Assembly: GCA_030645475.1 (NCBI GenBank)
Contig: JAUSMA010000067.1
Location: 62,001-126,000 of the forward strand
Length of the DNA stretch: 64,000 nucleotides
Reading direction: 5' to 3'
Origin: Nitrospirota bacterium
Lineage (GTDB): Bacteria; Nitrospirota; Nitrospiria; Nitrospirales; Nitrospiraceae
In this document: piece after piece, positions 29,806 through 38,469 of the stretch
How the letters are laid out: each line of letters opens with the position of its first letter
Numbering within the stretch: position 1 is the first letter of the stretch
The notes under the pieces: model-generated
Seen by the model: the letters and a program-made list of their open reading frames with translations, nothing else
Told to the model about the DNA's origin: nothing
Databases searched by the model: none
Made by a program: the position numbers and the translations under genes

Positions 29806-31554
29806 ATGCGAACTCCTATGACCACCACTGACCGCTCACACCATGCGTTGCTCTTCCTCGCACTCCTGGCACTGTCGGGACTGCTGTTTTTCCTGGGACT
29901 CGGCGACATGGGGCTGACCGACCGTGACGAGGGACGGAACGCCGAAGCCGGACGGGAAATGTTCGAATCGGGGGATCGCCTGACACCGACATTCAACGGT
30001 GAGCTGCGCGTCGCAAAACCGGTCTTTCTCTATTGGTTGATGGATCAGTCCTATCGCCTGTTCGGCGTCGGTGAGTTTGCCGCACGGTTCCCCTCGGCCC
30101 TCTTCGGCGTGGGCTTAATCCTCATCACTTATCTCTTTCTCCTGCACCAGCGTGATCGAACCGTTGCGCTCTTCGGCGCCTTGATGCTCCTGCTGAACCT
30201 GGAAATTCTTGGACTCGGGCGCATGGCCCTGACCGATAGCGTCTTGATTTTCTTCACCACAGCCTCGCTGTACGGTTTCTGGCTGGGGCTGCATGGGGAA
30301 GGTCGCATACGCCATTGGATCTGGGTCTTCTATATCGGAATGGCGCTCGCCACGCTGACGAAGGGACCGGTCGGATTCGCTGTGCCCCTCATCGTTGCGG
30401 CGCTCTACCTCACCTGGACGCGCCGGTGGCAGGACTATTGGCACAAAGGATTTCCCCTGGCAGGCATGCTGGTGTTTATTCTCTTGGCCGCTCCCTGGTA
30501 TGCGGCCATGCTCCTCGTCCATGGCGACGCCTATGCCACAGGCGCCAAAGCCCATACGATCGGCCGATTCTTGAGTCCGATGGAAGGCCATCATGGGACC
30601 ATCTTTTTCTATCTCCCAGTCCTGCTCCTAGGCTTTTTCCCTTGGAGTGCGCTCCTTCCAGTCCCGCTCTATCGCACGCTCAAAGATTGGTATGTCGCAC
30701 GCCGTGACCGCACTCAGCCTGATCAGACAGGGCCATCGGAACTCGACCTCTTTGCGGCCCTATGGGTCGTGGGCGTCTTTCTGTTTTTCACCGCGTCGTC
30801 AACGCGCTTGCCCCACTATATCGGTCCCTTGTTTCCTGCCGCCGCCTTGTTGGCGGCTTCGTACTGGTCGCGCTGTCTGCAGGATCCGACCACCAAAGGG
30901 ATTCGAGGATCCATTCACCTCATGATGGGACTGGGCTATCTCTTAGCGATCGGCTTTGCCTGCGTCCCCACACTCTATGCCAACTATGCCTCGAAGATGG
31001 TGCGGGAGTTCCCCCTCGCCGGACAGGTCGGTCTTGGAATCGGCCCCTACGTGGCCGCGACCCTCTTATTACTCGGCATGGGCTTGGTGGGATATCTTGG
31101 ATTAAACGAGGAACGGCGCGGAGGAGCCTTCTGGGCAGCGGGAGCGACTCTAGCCGGTCTGGTTCTGACCGTCATCGTGATTGCGACCCCGCCCATCAAC
31201 CGATTTGTGATCGCTCCGCCACAAGAACTGGCCTATGCGGCAGGACTGAATCTGGAGCCCCAAGACCTCTTCATTGCCTATGGGACGGTCAGACCCTCGT
31301 CTGTATTTTATGCCAGACGACCGACCGTCTTCGTGCCATTTGGGGAAGAGGACAAGATACGGGAGGCCCTGAAAGGGCCCAAGAAAGTGATGATCTTGTT
31401 ACCGGAGACGGCACAGTCGAAATTGCCGGCTGAGGCGGTCACCCTGGTCCCTATTCTCAAGCGCTACGGCTACATCCTGCTGGCGAAGCAACCGATGGTG
31501 ACCATTCCAGAAGGTGCAGCCCCACCACCGCCGCCTACCGTGTTTGGGCACTGA
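29806..31554 (+). CDS. ArnT-like polyprenyl-linked glycosyltransferase (GT39/GT83 family)
   Basis: The 582-residue product has about a dozen membrane helices. Its N-terminal periplasmic loop contains DRDEGRNAEAGREMFESGD, the conserved acidic motif of ArnT/PMT enzymes, followed by AKPVFLYWLMDQSYRLFG. These integral membrane enzymes transfer sugars from polyprenyl phosphate to lipid A or other surface acceptors. Together with the GT2 and LABN genes it forms a surface-glycan module. The start is the ATG at 29806 or at 29818. The final 60 residues form a soluble Pro-rich tail. Acceptor is unknown. Confidence 0.87.
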   Translation: MRTPMTTTDRSHHALLFLALLALSGLLFFLGLGDMGLTDRDEGRNAEAGREMFESGDRLTPTFNGELRVAKPVFLYWLMDQSYRLFGVGEFAARFPSALFGVGLILITYLFLLHQRDRTVALFGALMLLLNLEILGLGRMALTDSVLIFFTTASLYGFWLGLHGEGRIRHWIWVFYIGMALATLTKGPVGFAVPLIVAALYLTWTRRWQDYWHKGFPLAGMLVFILLAAPWYAAMLLVHGDAYATGAKAHTIGRFLSPMEGHHGTIFFYLPVLLLGFFPWSALLPVPLYRTLKDWYVARRDRTQPDQTGPSELDLFAALWVVGVFLFFTASSTRLPHYIGPLFPAAALLAASYWSRCLQDPTTKGIRGSIHLMMGLGYLLAIGFACVPTLYANYASKMVREFPLAGQVGLGIGPYVAATLLLLGMGLVGYLGLNEERRGGAFWAAGATLAGLVLTVIVIATPPINRFVIAPPQELAYAAGLNLEPQDLFIAYGTVRPSSVFYARRPTVFVPFGEEDKIREALKGPKKVMILLPETAQSKLPAEAVTLVPILKRYGYILLAKQPMVTIPEGAAPPPPPTVFGH

Positions 31555-31649
31555 CAAAACAGCCACGTGAGACCAGCGGGACGTGCAGGACGAAGTGGGA
31601 ATCCTATCTGTTCACGCCGCCCTTTTCACACACGTCTCGCGCATCACGC

Positions 31650-32774
31650 CTACATCGGCACGATGCCTTTCAAGACGTAACTCGCCACCAGCACCAACAG
31701 CATAGCCGCAATGAACAGCCCCTCCGCCAAGGCCGCCGTTACCCCCACATGCCCATCCGCCGGCTCGACCTGTTTCTGAAGGCCGTCCAACCAATGAGCC
31801 GTTGAGACGAGCAGCACAGCGGTCGTCACAAACAATGAGCCGGTCGTCATCCCTAATCCCAGTCCCACGAAACTACGAGTCAGTGACCCTGACAGCCAGG
31901 CCGGACGCCATGCCGATTGCACCGCCCACAAGACATGCCCCACGAGTCCCGCCAGAGTGAGCAAGACGCCACTCCATAACAACTGCTGATAGGGCCAGGC
32001 CTCCGACGGGAGCTGCACGATCGTCCACACGAACGCGAGAGCCACCACAAAATACGGCGTCATTCGACAGAGAGCGAGTCCAGCCGCAGCCCGCCATTCT
32101 CGCCAAGGATGGACGGCAATCGCTCCCATGACACAACCGAGAGCCGCTCCTCCAACTACGTCGGTCAGATAGTGAGACCCGCGAAAAATCCGGCTGGCAG
32201 CAATCGCCACAGCGACAACGAGAATGGGCCATCTCGCTCGCGGAAACTTCGCGGCCAATACCGTGGCGACCGCGATCGCTGCTGCCGCATGGCCAGACGG
32301 AAACGAATCCCATCCGCTCCCACCGGCTGGAGAGAGTTCAAGATTTCCGGCATGCATAAACTTGGGGCGAGGGCGGCCAATCACATGTTTCACAATATTC
32401 GCAACCACCGCCACGAGACCATGTGCAATGAGGCTTTGCCATCCGGCGTCTTTCCACTGCGGGCGTTTCAATCCGTACCCGACCGCCAGCAACAGGAGGC
32501 TCAGGAGCACCAGCGACTCCCCCTTGCCGAGGCGGTCACCGAGATCGCTGAACTGAACCAGCCAGGGATTAGGGGCGGAACCGACCGGAGGATAGAGGGA
32601 ACGGACAAACCGGGTCAGCGGCACATCCCAGTCAAAGAGCCCTACGAAGACAAGAATGAGCGCAACGAAAGAGCAAGCAAGAGGCACGAGGCGAATGGCA
32701 AGAGGTGGGACAGCAAGAAGCTGACTTTCCTGCCTCTCACCCCTCGCCCCTTGCCCATTGCCAGACGAAGTCAC
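31650..32774 (-). CDS. PAP2-superfamily membrane phosphatase
   Basis: The three PAP2 motifs are present: KHVIGRPRP (motif 1), FPSGHAAA (motif 2, after WDS) and SRIFRGSHYLTDV (motif 3 with the nucleophilic His). Several membrane helices surround them and more follow at the C-terminus (374 aa, longer than average). Such enzymes dephosphorylate undecaprenyl diphosphate or lipid phosphates. Residues 4-33 are encoded by an inverted heptamer-repeat hairpin (32677-32765), so the N-terminus is low-complexity. The GTG start at 32774 overlaps the stop of the PD40 gene by four bases (GTGA). A later start could yield a shorter protein; I see no good site. Confidence 0.82.
   Translation of the reverse strand: MTSSGNGQGARGERQESQLLAVPPLAIRLVPLACSFVALILVFVGLFDWDVPLTRFVRSLYPPVGSAPNPWLVQFSDLGDRLGKGESLVLLSLLLLAVGYGLKRPQWKDAGWQSLIAHGLVAVVANIVKHVIGRPRPKFMHAGNLELSPAGGSGWDSFPSGHAAAAIAVATVLAAKFPRARWPILVVAVAIAASRIFRGSHYLTDVVGGAALGCVMGAIAVHPWREWRAAAGLALCRMTPYFVVALAFVWTIVQLPSEAWPYQQLLWSGVLLTLAGLVGHVLWAVQSAWRPAWLSGSLTRSFVGLGLGMTTGSLFVTTAVLLVSTAHWLDGLQKQVEPADGHVGVTAALAEGLFIAAMLLVLVASYVLKGIVPM
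32677..32765. repeat. inverted heptamer-repeat hairpin in the 5' end of the PAP2 gene
   Basis: Units GCAAGAG, GCACGAG, GCGAATG, GCAAGAG, GTGGGAC at 32677-32711 face TGCCTCT, CACCCCT, CGCCCCT, TGCCCAT, TGCCAGA at 32731-32765. The whole hairpin is read in frame as the PAP2 protein's N-terminus, immediately behind the GTG start. Confidence 0.72.
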
Positions 32775-33898
32775 GGCACCCAGTCGGCGAGAAAGACATT
32801 AAACTCACCAGGAGCCTTAGTCCCGCGGTCGGAGACCCACACCAGACTGGTGCCATCCGGAGAGAACATCGGGAAACTGTTGAACTGTCCGTCGAAGGTG
32901 AGCCGTTCAAGGCCTTGGCCATCCTCACCGATTGCGTAAAGATGGAAACTGGGTCGGCCGCCTTCGCCTTTAGTCTCCACATTCGAAGAGAAAATGATTC
33001 TCTTGCCATCGTGAAAATAGAAGGGCGAGAAATTCGAGGCACCGTTCGACGTGACCTGGCGCTTCCCGCTGCCATCCGCATTCATCACATAGAGTTCAAG
33101 TTGTCCCGGCTCCACCAGATTCTGCTTGAGCAAATCCTGGTACTTCTCAATCTCCGCCTGATCGGTCGGGTGCGAGGCCCGATACACAATGCGCTTGCTA
33201 TCCGGCGAAAAAAACGCTCCTCCGTCGTAGCCGATCTCGTTCGTCAGCCGCCGAACCCTGGAGCCATCGAGGTTCATGGCATAGATATCCAAATCCCCGT
33301 CTTTCACAGAGGTCCAAATGATCGTCTTCCCGTCCGGCGACACCGTGGCCTCCGCATCGTAGCCGGACGAAGAGGTCAACCGCTGCATTTCCTGACCATC
33401 AATACGCACGGCGTACAAATCGTAATCGTCCAACGCCCAGCGGTAGGCCCCTTCCCGCTTCGGCTTCGGCGGACAGTTCGGCCCCGTGGCATAGGTCGAT
33501 GAATAGAGCACCCGGCGATCACCGGGGAAAAAATAGCCACATGTGGTGGCGCCCGTGCCGGTGCTCACCAAACGAACCGTATTACTTTCTAAGTCCATCA
33601 CGTACATTTGATAACAATCCAGCCCGGCGTCGGCCGGCTTGAGCATGGCCGCGTAGGTATCCTTCATCCAATTGTTGGTCGATTGGAAGATCAATTTGTT
33701 CCCGCTGAAGGAAAAGTAGGCTTCGGCATTCTGCCGGCCCACCGTCAGCTGGCGAATATTCTTCAGATGCCGCTCAGACTGGTGAGCGGGAACCACCCGA
33801 GCCTTCGAGGCAAGGCCCTCTGCCTGCCCCTGCTGCTCCCCCAGCAACAGACACACGAGACCGATCATGCAGCACTTACTGAATGAGATTGCTGGCAT
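32771..33898 (-). CDS. TolB-like PD40 beta-propeller protein
   Basis: The product (about 375 aa) has repeated PD40/WD-like units ending in phrases such as SPDGKTIIWTSVKDGDLDIY, SPDSKRIVYRAS, HDGKRIIFSSN and SPDGTSLVWVSDRG, which build a TolB-type propeller. The start ATG at 33898, with GGAGG nine bases upstream, gives a short export signal (SKCCMIGLVCLLLG) that may contain a lipobox-like Cys. It overlaps the end of the M1 peptidase gene by 23 bp and the start of PAP2 by four. It may act as a periplasmic binding or scaffold protein for the peptidase (inference). Confidence 0.82.
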   Translation of the reverse strand: MPAISFSKCCMIGLVCLLLGEQQGQAEGLASKARVVPAHQSERHLKNIRQLTVGRQNAEAYFSFSGNKLIFQSTNNWMKDTYAAMLKPADAGLDCYQMYVMDLESNTVRLVSTGTGATTCGYFFPGDRRVLYSSTYATGPNCPPKPKREGAYRWALDDYDLYAVRIDGQEMQRLTSSSGYDAEATVSPDGKTIIWTSVKDGDLDIYAMNLDGSRVRRLTNEIGYDGGAFFSPDSKRIVYRASHPTDQAEIEKYQDLLKQNLVEPGQLELYVMNADGSGKRQVTSNGASNFSPFYFHDGKRIIFSSNVETKGEGGRPSFHLYAIGEDGQGLERLTFDGQFNSFPMFSPDGTSLVWVSDRGTKAPGEFNVFLADWVP

Positions 33899-36134
33899 CG
33901 AAACGCACCTCCGTACGATCGCTGGCGATGGGCCATTCGCCACGAATGACGACCGCGCCATCGTTGAACAACACGAAATTATTCCATCCGTAAAAAAAGA
34001 GCAGCCGCGCCACCTTCGCCACAGCCTGAGGGGTGGCCGCATACAGCACCGTCACGACGCTGCCGGGGCGGTCGACCCGGTGGCAACTGGCCAGCAGGGC
34101 CAGTCCAGGCCCTTCGTGCGCCCGTCCCATCACCGTGACGCCCTTGTCGTGCAGCATCGCGCGCTCACCGCAATGCTTGGCGAGAATCGATTGAATCCCC
34201 GCGAGAGATTCCGGGCCGCCCAATACTAACACCGAACCTTCCTGAGGCAACAGCCCGTCCTGTGCCATCGGGGCCATCACCGTTCGCTCACCAATCGGTT
34301 TCTGCTGCTCTTGCGCTTCAATGCGCGCGACCACGTCGCGAAACAGAGAGGGATGCCCCGGCTCATCTGTAAAGGCCATCACGACCGACCGCCGCCGATC
34401 GGTGACATAGTGATTGAGCCCCGGTGGCAACGATTGCCGGTCGATCCGTCGAAAGGTCATGAACTCGGGGTCGAGATCAATCGAGATCGGTCGAGCGGGC
34501 AGGGTCATGTAAATCGTCTCGCGCAGCCCACGCAGCGGCACAGTCAGAACCTCTTCATGATCGCCCTCCATGCGAATCAATAACTGAAGGGGAAGACGAA
34601 AGAGCTTGCCCGATTGAACGATCGTGGCCTCGAGCTGAACGGCCTGCCCAGGCTTCCCCGCAACAGGACGGGCAACGGCCTCCGACAACGACAGCATGGG
34701 CGCCCCATCCTGTTCCACCCATTGCGCAAAAAACCATCGGAGATCCTGGTGGCTCTCTTCCCCAAAGACCTGTTCAAGATCGCGCCATTCCACATGCCTT
34801 CCACGATACTGCCCCACAAAGCTCTTCAAGGCTCGCCAGAACGTCTCGTCTCCCACCTCCTGGCGCAGAAGGTGAAACAGCATGGCGGATTTTTGATACC
34901 CGATGGCATTGTCATGCTCATCCAGTTTGTGCGTGAATTGTGCGACCGGATAGTCCCGCTCCGGGGGGACATGAAGGTTGTAGCCCTGCACCATCAGGCG
35001 GCGTTGATCCCGTGCCTGCGCTGAATCTCCCATCAATTCGTGCCAGTAATAATTGGCCAAGTACGTCGTCAGCCCTTCCACCCAATTTCCGCGATCGACG
35101 CGATTGAAAACATCGTTGCCGATCCAGGAATGCACGATCTCGTGGCCGAGTGCGTAGGGCTGCACATAATGCCGTTTGATGACGCCGCTCCCCAACAGGG
35201 TGAACGAGGGCATACCGAGCCCACTCGCAAAGAAATTCTCCACCACGGCGAACTTCTCAAACGGATAGGGACCCAGCAGCGGGATGTAGGCCTCCAAATA
35301 CCGCGCGGTGGCCTCGAGATATTCCTCGGCCAAATGTGCATCATCGGGAAAGAGGTAGGTCGAGAGCTGAATCCTCTGACCGGTCTTGGCTGTCCAATCG
35401 CGAAACTCGGTGACGAATCTGTTCGCCACGAGTGTGAGCGCTTCGCTCGGCTGCGGCACCGTCCATTCCGTCATCACCATTCCAGCATGACGGCAGACCC
35501 CGACCGGACAGGCACGCGCTTCACCAGCCTTCCCCTGGGTCACGGAGGTCCATCCCGTTGGCACCGCAACCAGCAACGTATAGGTACCGAGCGATTCCGG
35601 AACATCCGGATACCAGTGGCTTTCGCTGCTCACATAGACACCTTCCGGCCCGATATGTCCGGCCGTCTCACTGGGCGTCACAAAGCGAAGATGGCGTGGA
35701 TCGCGCGGCGGGTCGTTGACGACCCCATGGTAGTGAATCTCCAGCGTCACCAGGCCCGCAGCCAGGATCTGCGAGGGAATGGTTACATGTTGCGCCGACT
35801 CCGGCGTGGAGCCATGTTCGACTTCATACGGTACATCGTCACTCAAGACCTCCGTCCCCGACGATCTGTGCACGAATGCCACGCGGTCAACCTGAAGCGT
35901 GGAGGCGAGCGAGAAACGAATCGAAGTCTGCGGCTCTGCCACCTCAAGGGTCAGCCGGTCTGTTGCGATAAGGGCATGTTGTTCGGGGACGATCTGTACG
36001 AACAGATCGTGATGCATCATGATCTGTCCTGGTGAGGAAGGCTCAGCTGCGCAGGCTATACCGGGTGCCCCGTCGCTGAAGAGCGCGAGGAGCATGAGAG
36101 GAAGAAAAGAGACGATCCTGCTTCCGATTGGCAT
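33876..36134 (-). CDS. M1-family (gluzincin) metallopeptidase
   Basis: The zinc site HEIVHSWIGND with Glu in WVEGLTTYLANY (HEXXH-18-E) lies at about residues 331-353. A signal peptide (LPLMLLALFSDGAPGIACA) precedes an N-terminal beta domain. Instead of a GxMEN exopeptidase motif the corresponding segment reads VVENFFASGLGMPSF. A C-terminal domain of about 200 residues after the catalytic part is of unknown fold. The enzyme is probably periplasmic, possibly lipid-anchored. The ATG at 36134 begins 10 bp after the response-regulator stop. Earlier in-frame starts (to 36170) overlap that gene. Confidence 0.83.
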   Translation of the reverse strand: MPIGSRIVSFLPLMLLALFSDGAPGIACAAEPSSPGQIMMHHDLFVQIVPEQHALIATDRLTLEVAEPQTSIRFSLASTLQVDRVAFVHRSSGTEVLSDDVPYEVEHGSTPESAQHVTIPSQILAAGLVTLEIHYHGVVNDPPRDPRHLRFVTPSETAGHIGPEGVYVSSESHWYPDVPESLGTYTLLVAVPTGWTSVTQGKAGEARACPVGVCRHAGMVMTEWTVPQPSEALTLVANRFVTEFRDWTAKTGQRIQLSTYLFPDDAHLAEEYLEATARYLEAYIPLLGPYPFEKFAVVENFFASGLGMPSFTLLGSGVIKRHYVQPYALGHEIVHSWIGNDVFNRVDRGNWVEGLTTYLANYYWHELMGDSAQARDQRRLMVQGYNLHVPPERDYPVAQFTHKLDEHDNAIGYQKSAMLFHLLRQEVGDETFWRALKSFVGQYRGRHVEWRDLEQVFGEESHQDLRWFFAQWVEQDGAPMLSLSEAVARPVAGKPGQAVQLEATIVQSGKLFRLPLQLLIRMEGDHEEVLTVPLRGLRETIYMTLPARPISIDLDPEFMTFRRIDRQSLPPGLNHYVTDRRRSVVMAFTDEPGHPSLFRDVVARIEAQEQQKPIGERTVMAPMAQDGLLPQEGSVLVLGGPESLAGIQSILAKHCGERAMLHDKGVTVMGRAHEGPGLALLASCHRVDRPGSVVTVLYAATPQAVAKVARLLFFYGWNNFVLFNDGAVVIRGEWPIASDRTEVRFDASNLIQ

Positions 36135-36144
36135 CGGAAGGGTT

Positions 36145-36930
36145 TTAGCATTCGCGACAGACGAGCACAAGCTGGATAGACGTCAACAATTGCTCAAGGT
36201 CGACGGGCTTCCCGATGACTTCTTGCGGCCCCATGACCCAGGCTTCGTCGAGACGGTCTTCGTCATGACTCCCGGTGATGATGATTACCCCGCCGGTATA
36301 TTCGCGTTGGCGAAGTTGCCGAAGCACCTCAGCACCGTCCATGCCTGGCATGATCAGATCGAGCAGAATCAGATCGGGCGGCGCTTGCTCCACCATCGAA
36401 AGGGCTTCAGCGCCATCTTTCACGCCAAGGGCCCGATAACCGCGGAGACTGAGAAACTGGACAAGCAGGTCGCGGACCAACGGCTCGTCATCGACGACGA
36501 GAATCGTTTCCCCGGTATCGGCCACGGCGGCGCTGTCCGCCGCCCCTGGCAACGCGGAGACAGGTCGAGCCGGAAGCTGCACCACCCGGTTGACGCATTC
36601 GACGAGCACGTCAAGCGATAGGCCCTTGCGGATAAAGTCGGTGACGCGCAACCCCCGAGCTTGATTTTCCTGCTCCTCGGTCGCCCCGCCTCCCAAGATG
36701 ATCACTGGCGCATGGGGATCATAGGCGCGGATTTCTTTGAGAACGGTCAGCCCATCCATTTCCGGCATGCGAAGATCAAGAATTGTGACCCGCGGAGCAT
36801 GTTGGCGAAAGATCGTCAGGCCTTCGATCCCGCTCGTCGCCGTCAACACCTGATACCCATGTCGAGTGAACACGGACTGGATCAGCTCGCAGTTCATGCG
36901 ATCGTCATCGATCACTAAAATCTTGATCAT
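36145..36930 (-). CDS. response regulator with two receiver domains
   Basis: Two CheY-like REC domains are joined by a short linker. The first has the acidic pocket IDDD and phosphorylation site Asp52 in LDLRMPEMDG; the second has VVDDE and Asp191 in LDLIMPGMDG. The first domain has Gly instead of Thr/Ser after VIIL (VIILGGG), while the second keeps VIIITGS and the Lys in IGKP. No output domain is present, so it may be a phosphorelay or scaffold protein. It lies directly upstream of the M1 peptidase gene and may be co-transcribed with it. No histidine kinase is in the window. Confidence 0.9.
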   Translation of the reverse strand: MIKILVIDDDRMNCELIQSVFTRHGYQVLTATSGIEGLTIFRQHAPRVTILDLRMPEMDGLTVLKEIRAYDPHAPVIILGGGATEEQENQARGLRVTDFIRKGLSLDVLVECVNRVVQLPARPVSALPGAADSAAVADTGETILVVDDEPLVRDLLVQFLSLRGYRALGVKDGAEALSMVEQAPPDLILLDLIMPGMDGAEVLRQLRQREYTGGVIIITGSHDEDRLDEAWVMGPQEVIGKPVDLEQLLTSIQLVLVCREC

Positions 36931-37041
36931 ACCTCAGCCTTCACGAGAACAATGTGTCACGCGCCGCGTTGGGATCATCGGCAAATGTAACCTACCACGG
37001 ACGATGCCGACTGAGAAGAAAATGCCGTGATTTCACAGGGG

Positions 37042-37980
37042 TTACGCTGATGACGGCGGCGATGTCCCGATGAGCGCATCCACAAAGGCATCGCTCTTGA
37101 AATCCTGCAGGTCCTCGACCGACTCCCCGACTCCGATCAGTCTCACGGGTAACTTGAGCTCCTCGGCGATCGCGACCACGATCCCTCCGCGAGCGGTGCC
37201 GTCGAGCTTTGTCAGAACCAAACCGGTCACGCCGACAGTCTGATGGAATTGACGGGCTTGGAACAGCGCGTTTTGCCCGACCGTGGCGTCCAGCACAAGG
37301 AGCACTTCGTGCGGCGCACCGGGACATTCCTGCGCGATGACGCGGGTGATCTTACGGAGTTCGTCCATGAGATTCGATTTCGTGTGCAGCCGGCCCGCCG
37401 TATCGATCAAAACCACGTCCACCTTCCGAGCTTTCGCAGCAGCGATCCCATCGAACGCGACCGCTGCGGGATCGGCTCCATGGCGGTGGCGGATCACGTC
37501 GACACCGACCCGATCGGCCCAGACTTGCAGCTGATCGATTGCCGCCGCGCGAAAGGTATCGGCTGCCACCAACAACGGCACCTTCCCTGCCTGCACAAGC
37601 CGTTGCGCAATTTTCGCGATCGTCGTCGTCTTGCCCACACCGTTCACCCCTACGGTCAGGATGACGAAGGGCTTAGGGCCCTTCGCAAGTAAAGACTCCA
37701 ACGACAGTCCTTGCACGGGCGTCAAGACATCGAGCAGCGTGTCTCGCAACATCTTTTGCACCTGCGCTGATTGCGAGGCGTCGGTCCCTTGGAGCTGCTT
37801 CTTCAGGCGTTCCATGACACGCTCCACGACACGGACACCGAGGTCGGAGGCAATGAGCGACTCTTCGAATTCCTCCAAGAGGGCAGGATCCGCCGCACGG
37901 CCCAGCAACCGATCCAAAGACCCGCGCAGGACATCGCGTGTCTTGGTGAGCCCGTCACTTAATTTCTGTAGCCATTCCAT
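37042..37980 (-). CDS. ftsY: signal recognition particle receptor FtsY
   Basis: The 312-residue product is an NG-domain GTPase with GVNGVGKTTTIAKIA (G1), DTFRAAAIDQL (G2), DTAGRLHTK (G3) and TKLDGTARGG (G4 region). FtsY docks SRP-ribosome complexes at the inner membrane. The acidic A domain is nearly absent, as in short FtsY variants that bind membrane through the N-terminal amphipathic helix (MEWLQKLSDGL). The assigned start at 37980 lacks a strong ribosome binding site. Confidence 0.95.
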   Translation of the reverse strand: MEWLQKLSDGLTKTRDVLRGSLDRLLGRAADPALLEEFEESLIASDLGVRVVERVMERLKKQLQGTDASQSAQVQKMLRDTLLDVLTPVQGLSLESLLAKGPKPFVILTVGVNGVGKTTTIAKIAQRLVQAGKVPLLVAADTFRAAAIDQLQVWADRVGVDVIRHRHGADPAAVAFDGIAAAKARKVDVVLIDTAGRLHTKSNLMDELRKITRVIAQECPGAPHEVLLVLDATVGQNALFQARQFHQTVGVTGLVLTKLDGTARGGIVVAIAEELKLPVRLIGVGESVEDLQDFKSDAFVDALIGTSPPSSA

Positions 37981-38010
37981 AGAACTACTCGTGTGGTCTG
38001 CGTGTGAAAA

Positions 38011-38469
38011 CTACCGGATACAATTCGCTGGTTTCGGCACGCGGGCGAGCGACCGCAGAATCATCCGTTCCCGGCGTTGCATCCGGCGCGCTTCTTTCTC
38101 GCTTCGCTCATGATCGTAGCCGCAGAGATGCAAAATGCCGTGGACCAGGAGCACCGTTAGCTCTTCATCCAACGATCGCTGGCCCTCTTTCGCTTGACGA
38201 ACTGCCGTCGGCACGGCAATGACCACATCGCCAAGCACCGTCGAAGAGGAATGGGGCGCTTCCCGCATGGCAAAGGCCAGCACGTCGGTCGTGCGATCCT
38301 TACCCCGATACTGACGATTGAGACTCCTCATCCGCTGGTCGCCCACGAACAGAATGCCAAGCTCCGCCGGTGCTTCGCCGACATCGGACAGAATCGCCCG
38401 TGCCTGTCGATCCAGGCGCGCCTGGTCGAACGTGACACGTCGAACCTGAATCTGCATATGAACCGGCAT
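38011..38469 (-). CDS. ybeY: endoribonuclease YbeY (rRNA maturation)
   Basis: The C-terminal zinc motif VHGILHLCGYDHE is the signature H-G-x-L-H-x-x-x-x-D-H of YbeY, preceded by FVGDQRMRSLNRQYR and TDVLAFAM. YbeY processes the 16S rRNA 3' end and takes part in ribosome quality control. The ATG at 38469 shares one base with the phoH stop (TAATG), implying coupled translation; a second ATG at 38457 is possible. phoH-ybeY is a conserved bacterial pair. Confidence 0.94.
   Translation of the reverse strand: MPVHMQIQVRRVTFDQARLDRQARAILSDVGEAPAELGILFVGDQRMRSLNRQYRGKDRTTDVLAFAMREAPHSSSTVLGDVVIAVPTAVRQAKEGQRSLDEELTVLLVHGILHLCGYDHERSEKEARRMQRRERMILRSLARVPKPANCIR

Noticed and set aside
34900-36035. 331-codon rightward open frame
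   Set aside because: Antisense to the M1 peptidase with its zinc motif; no family resemblance.
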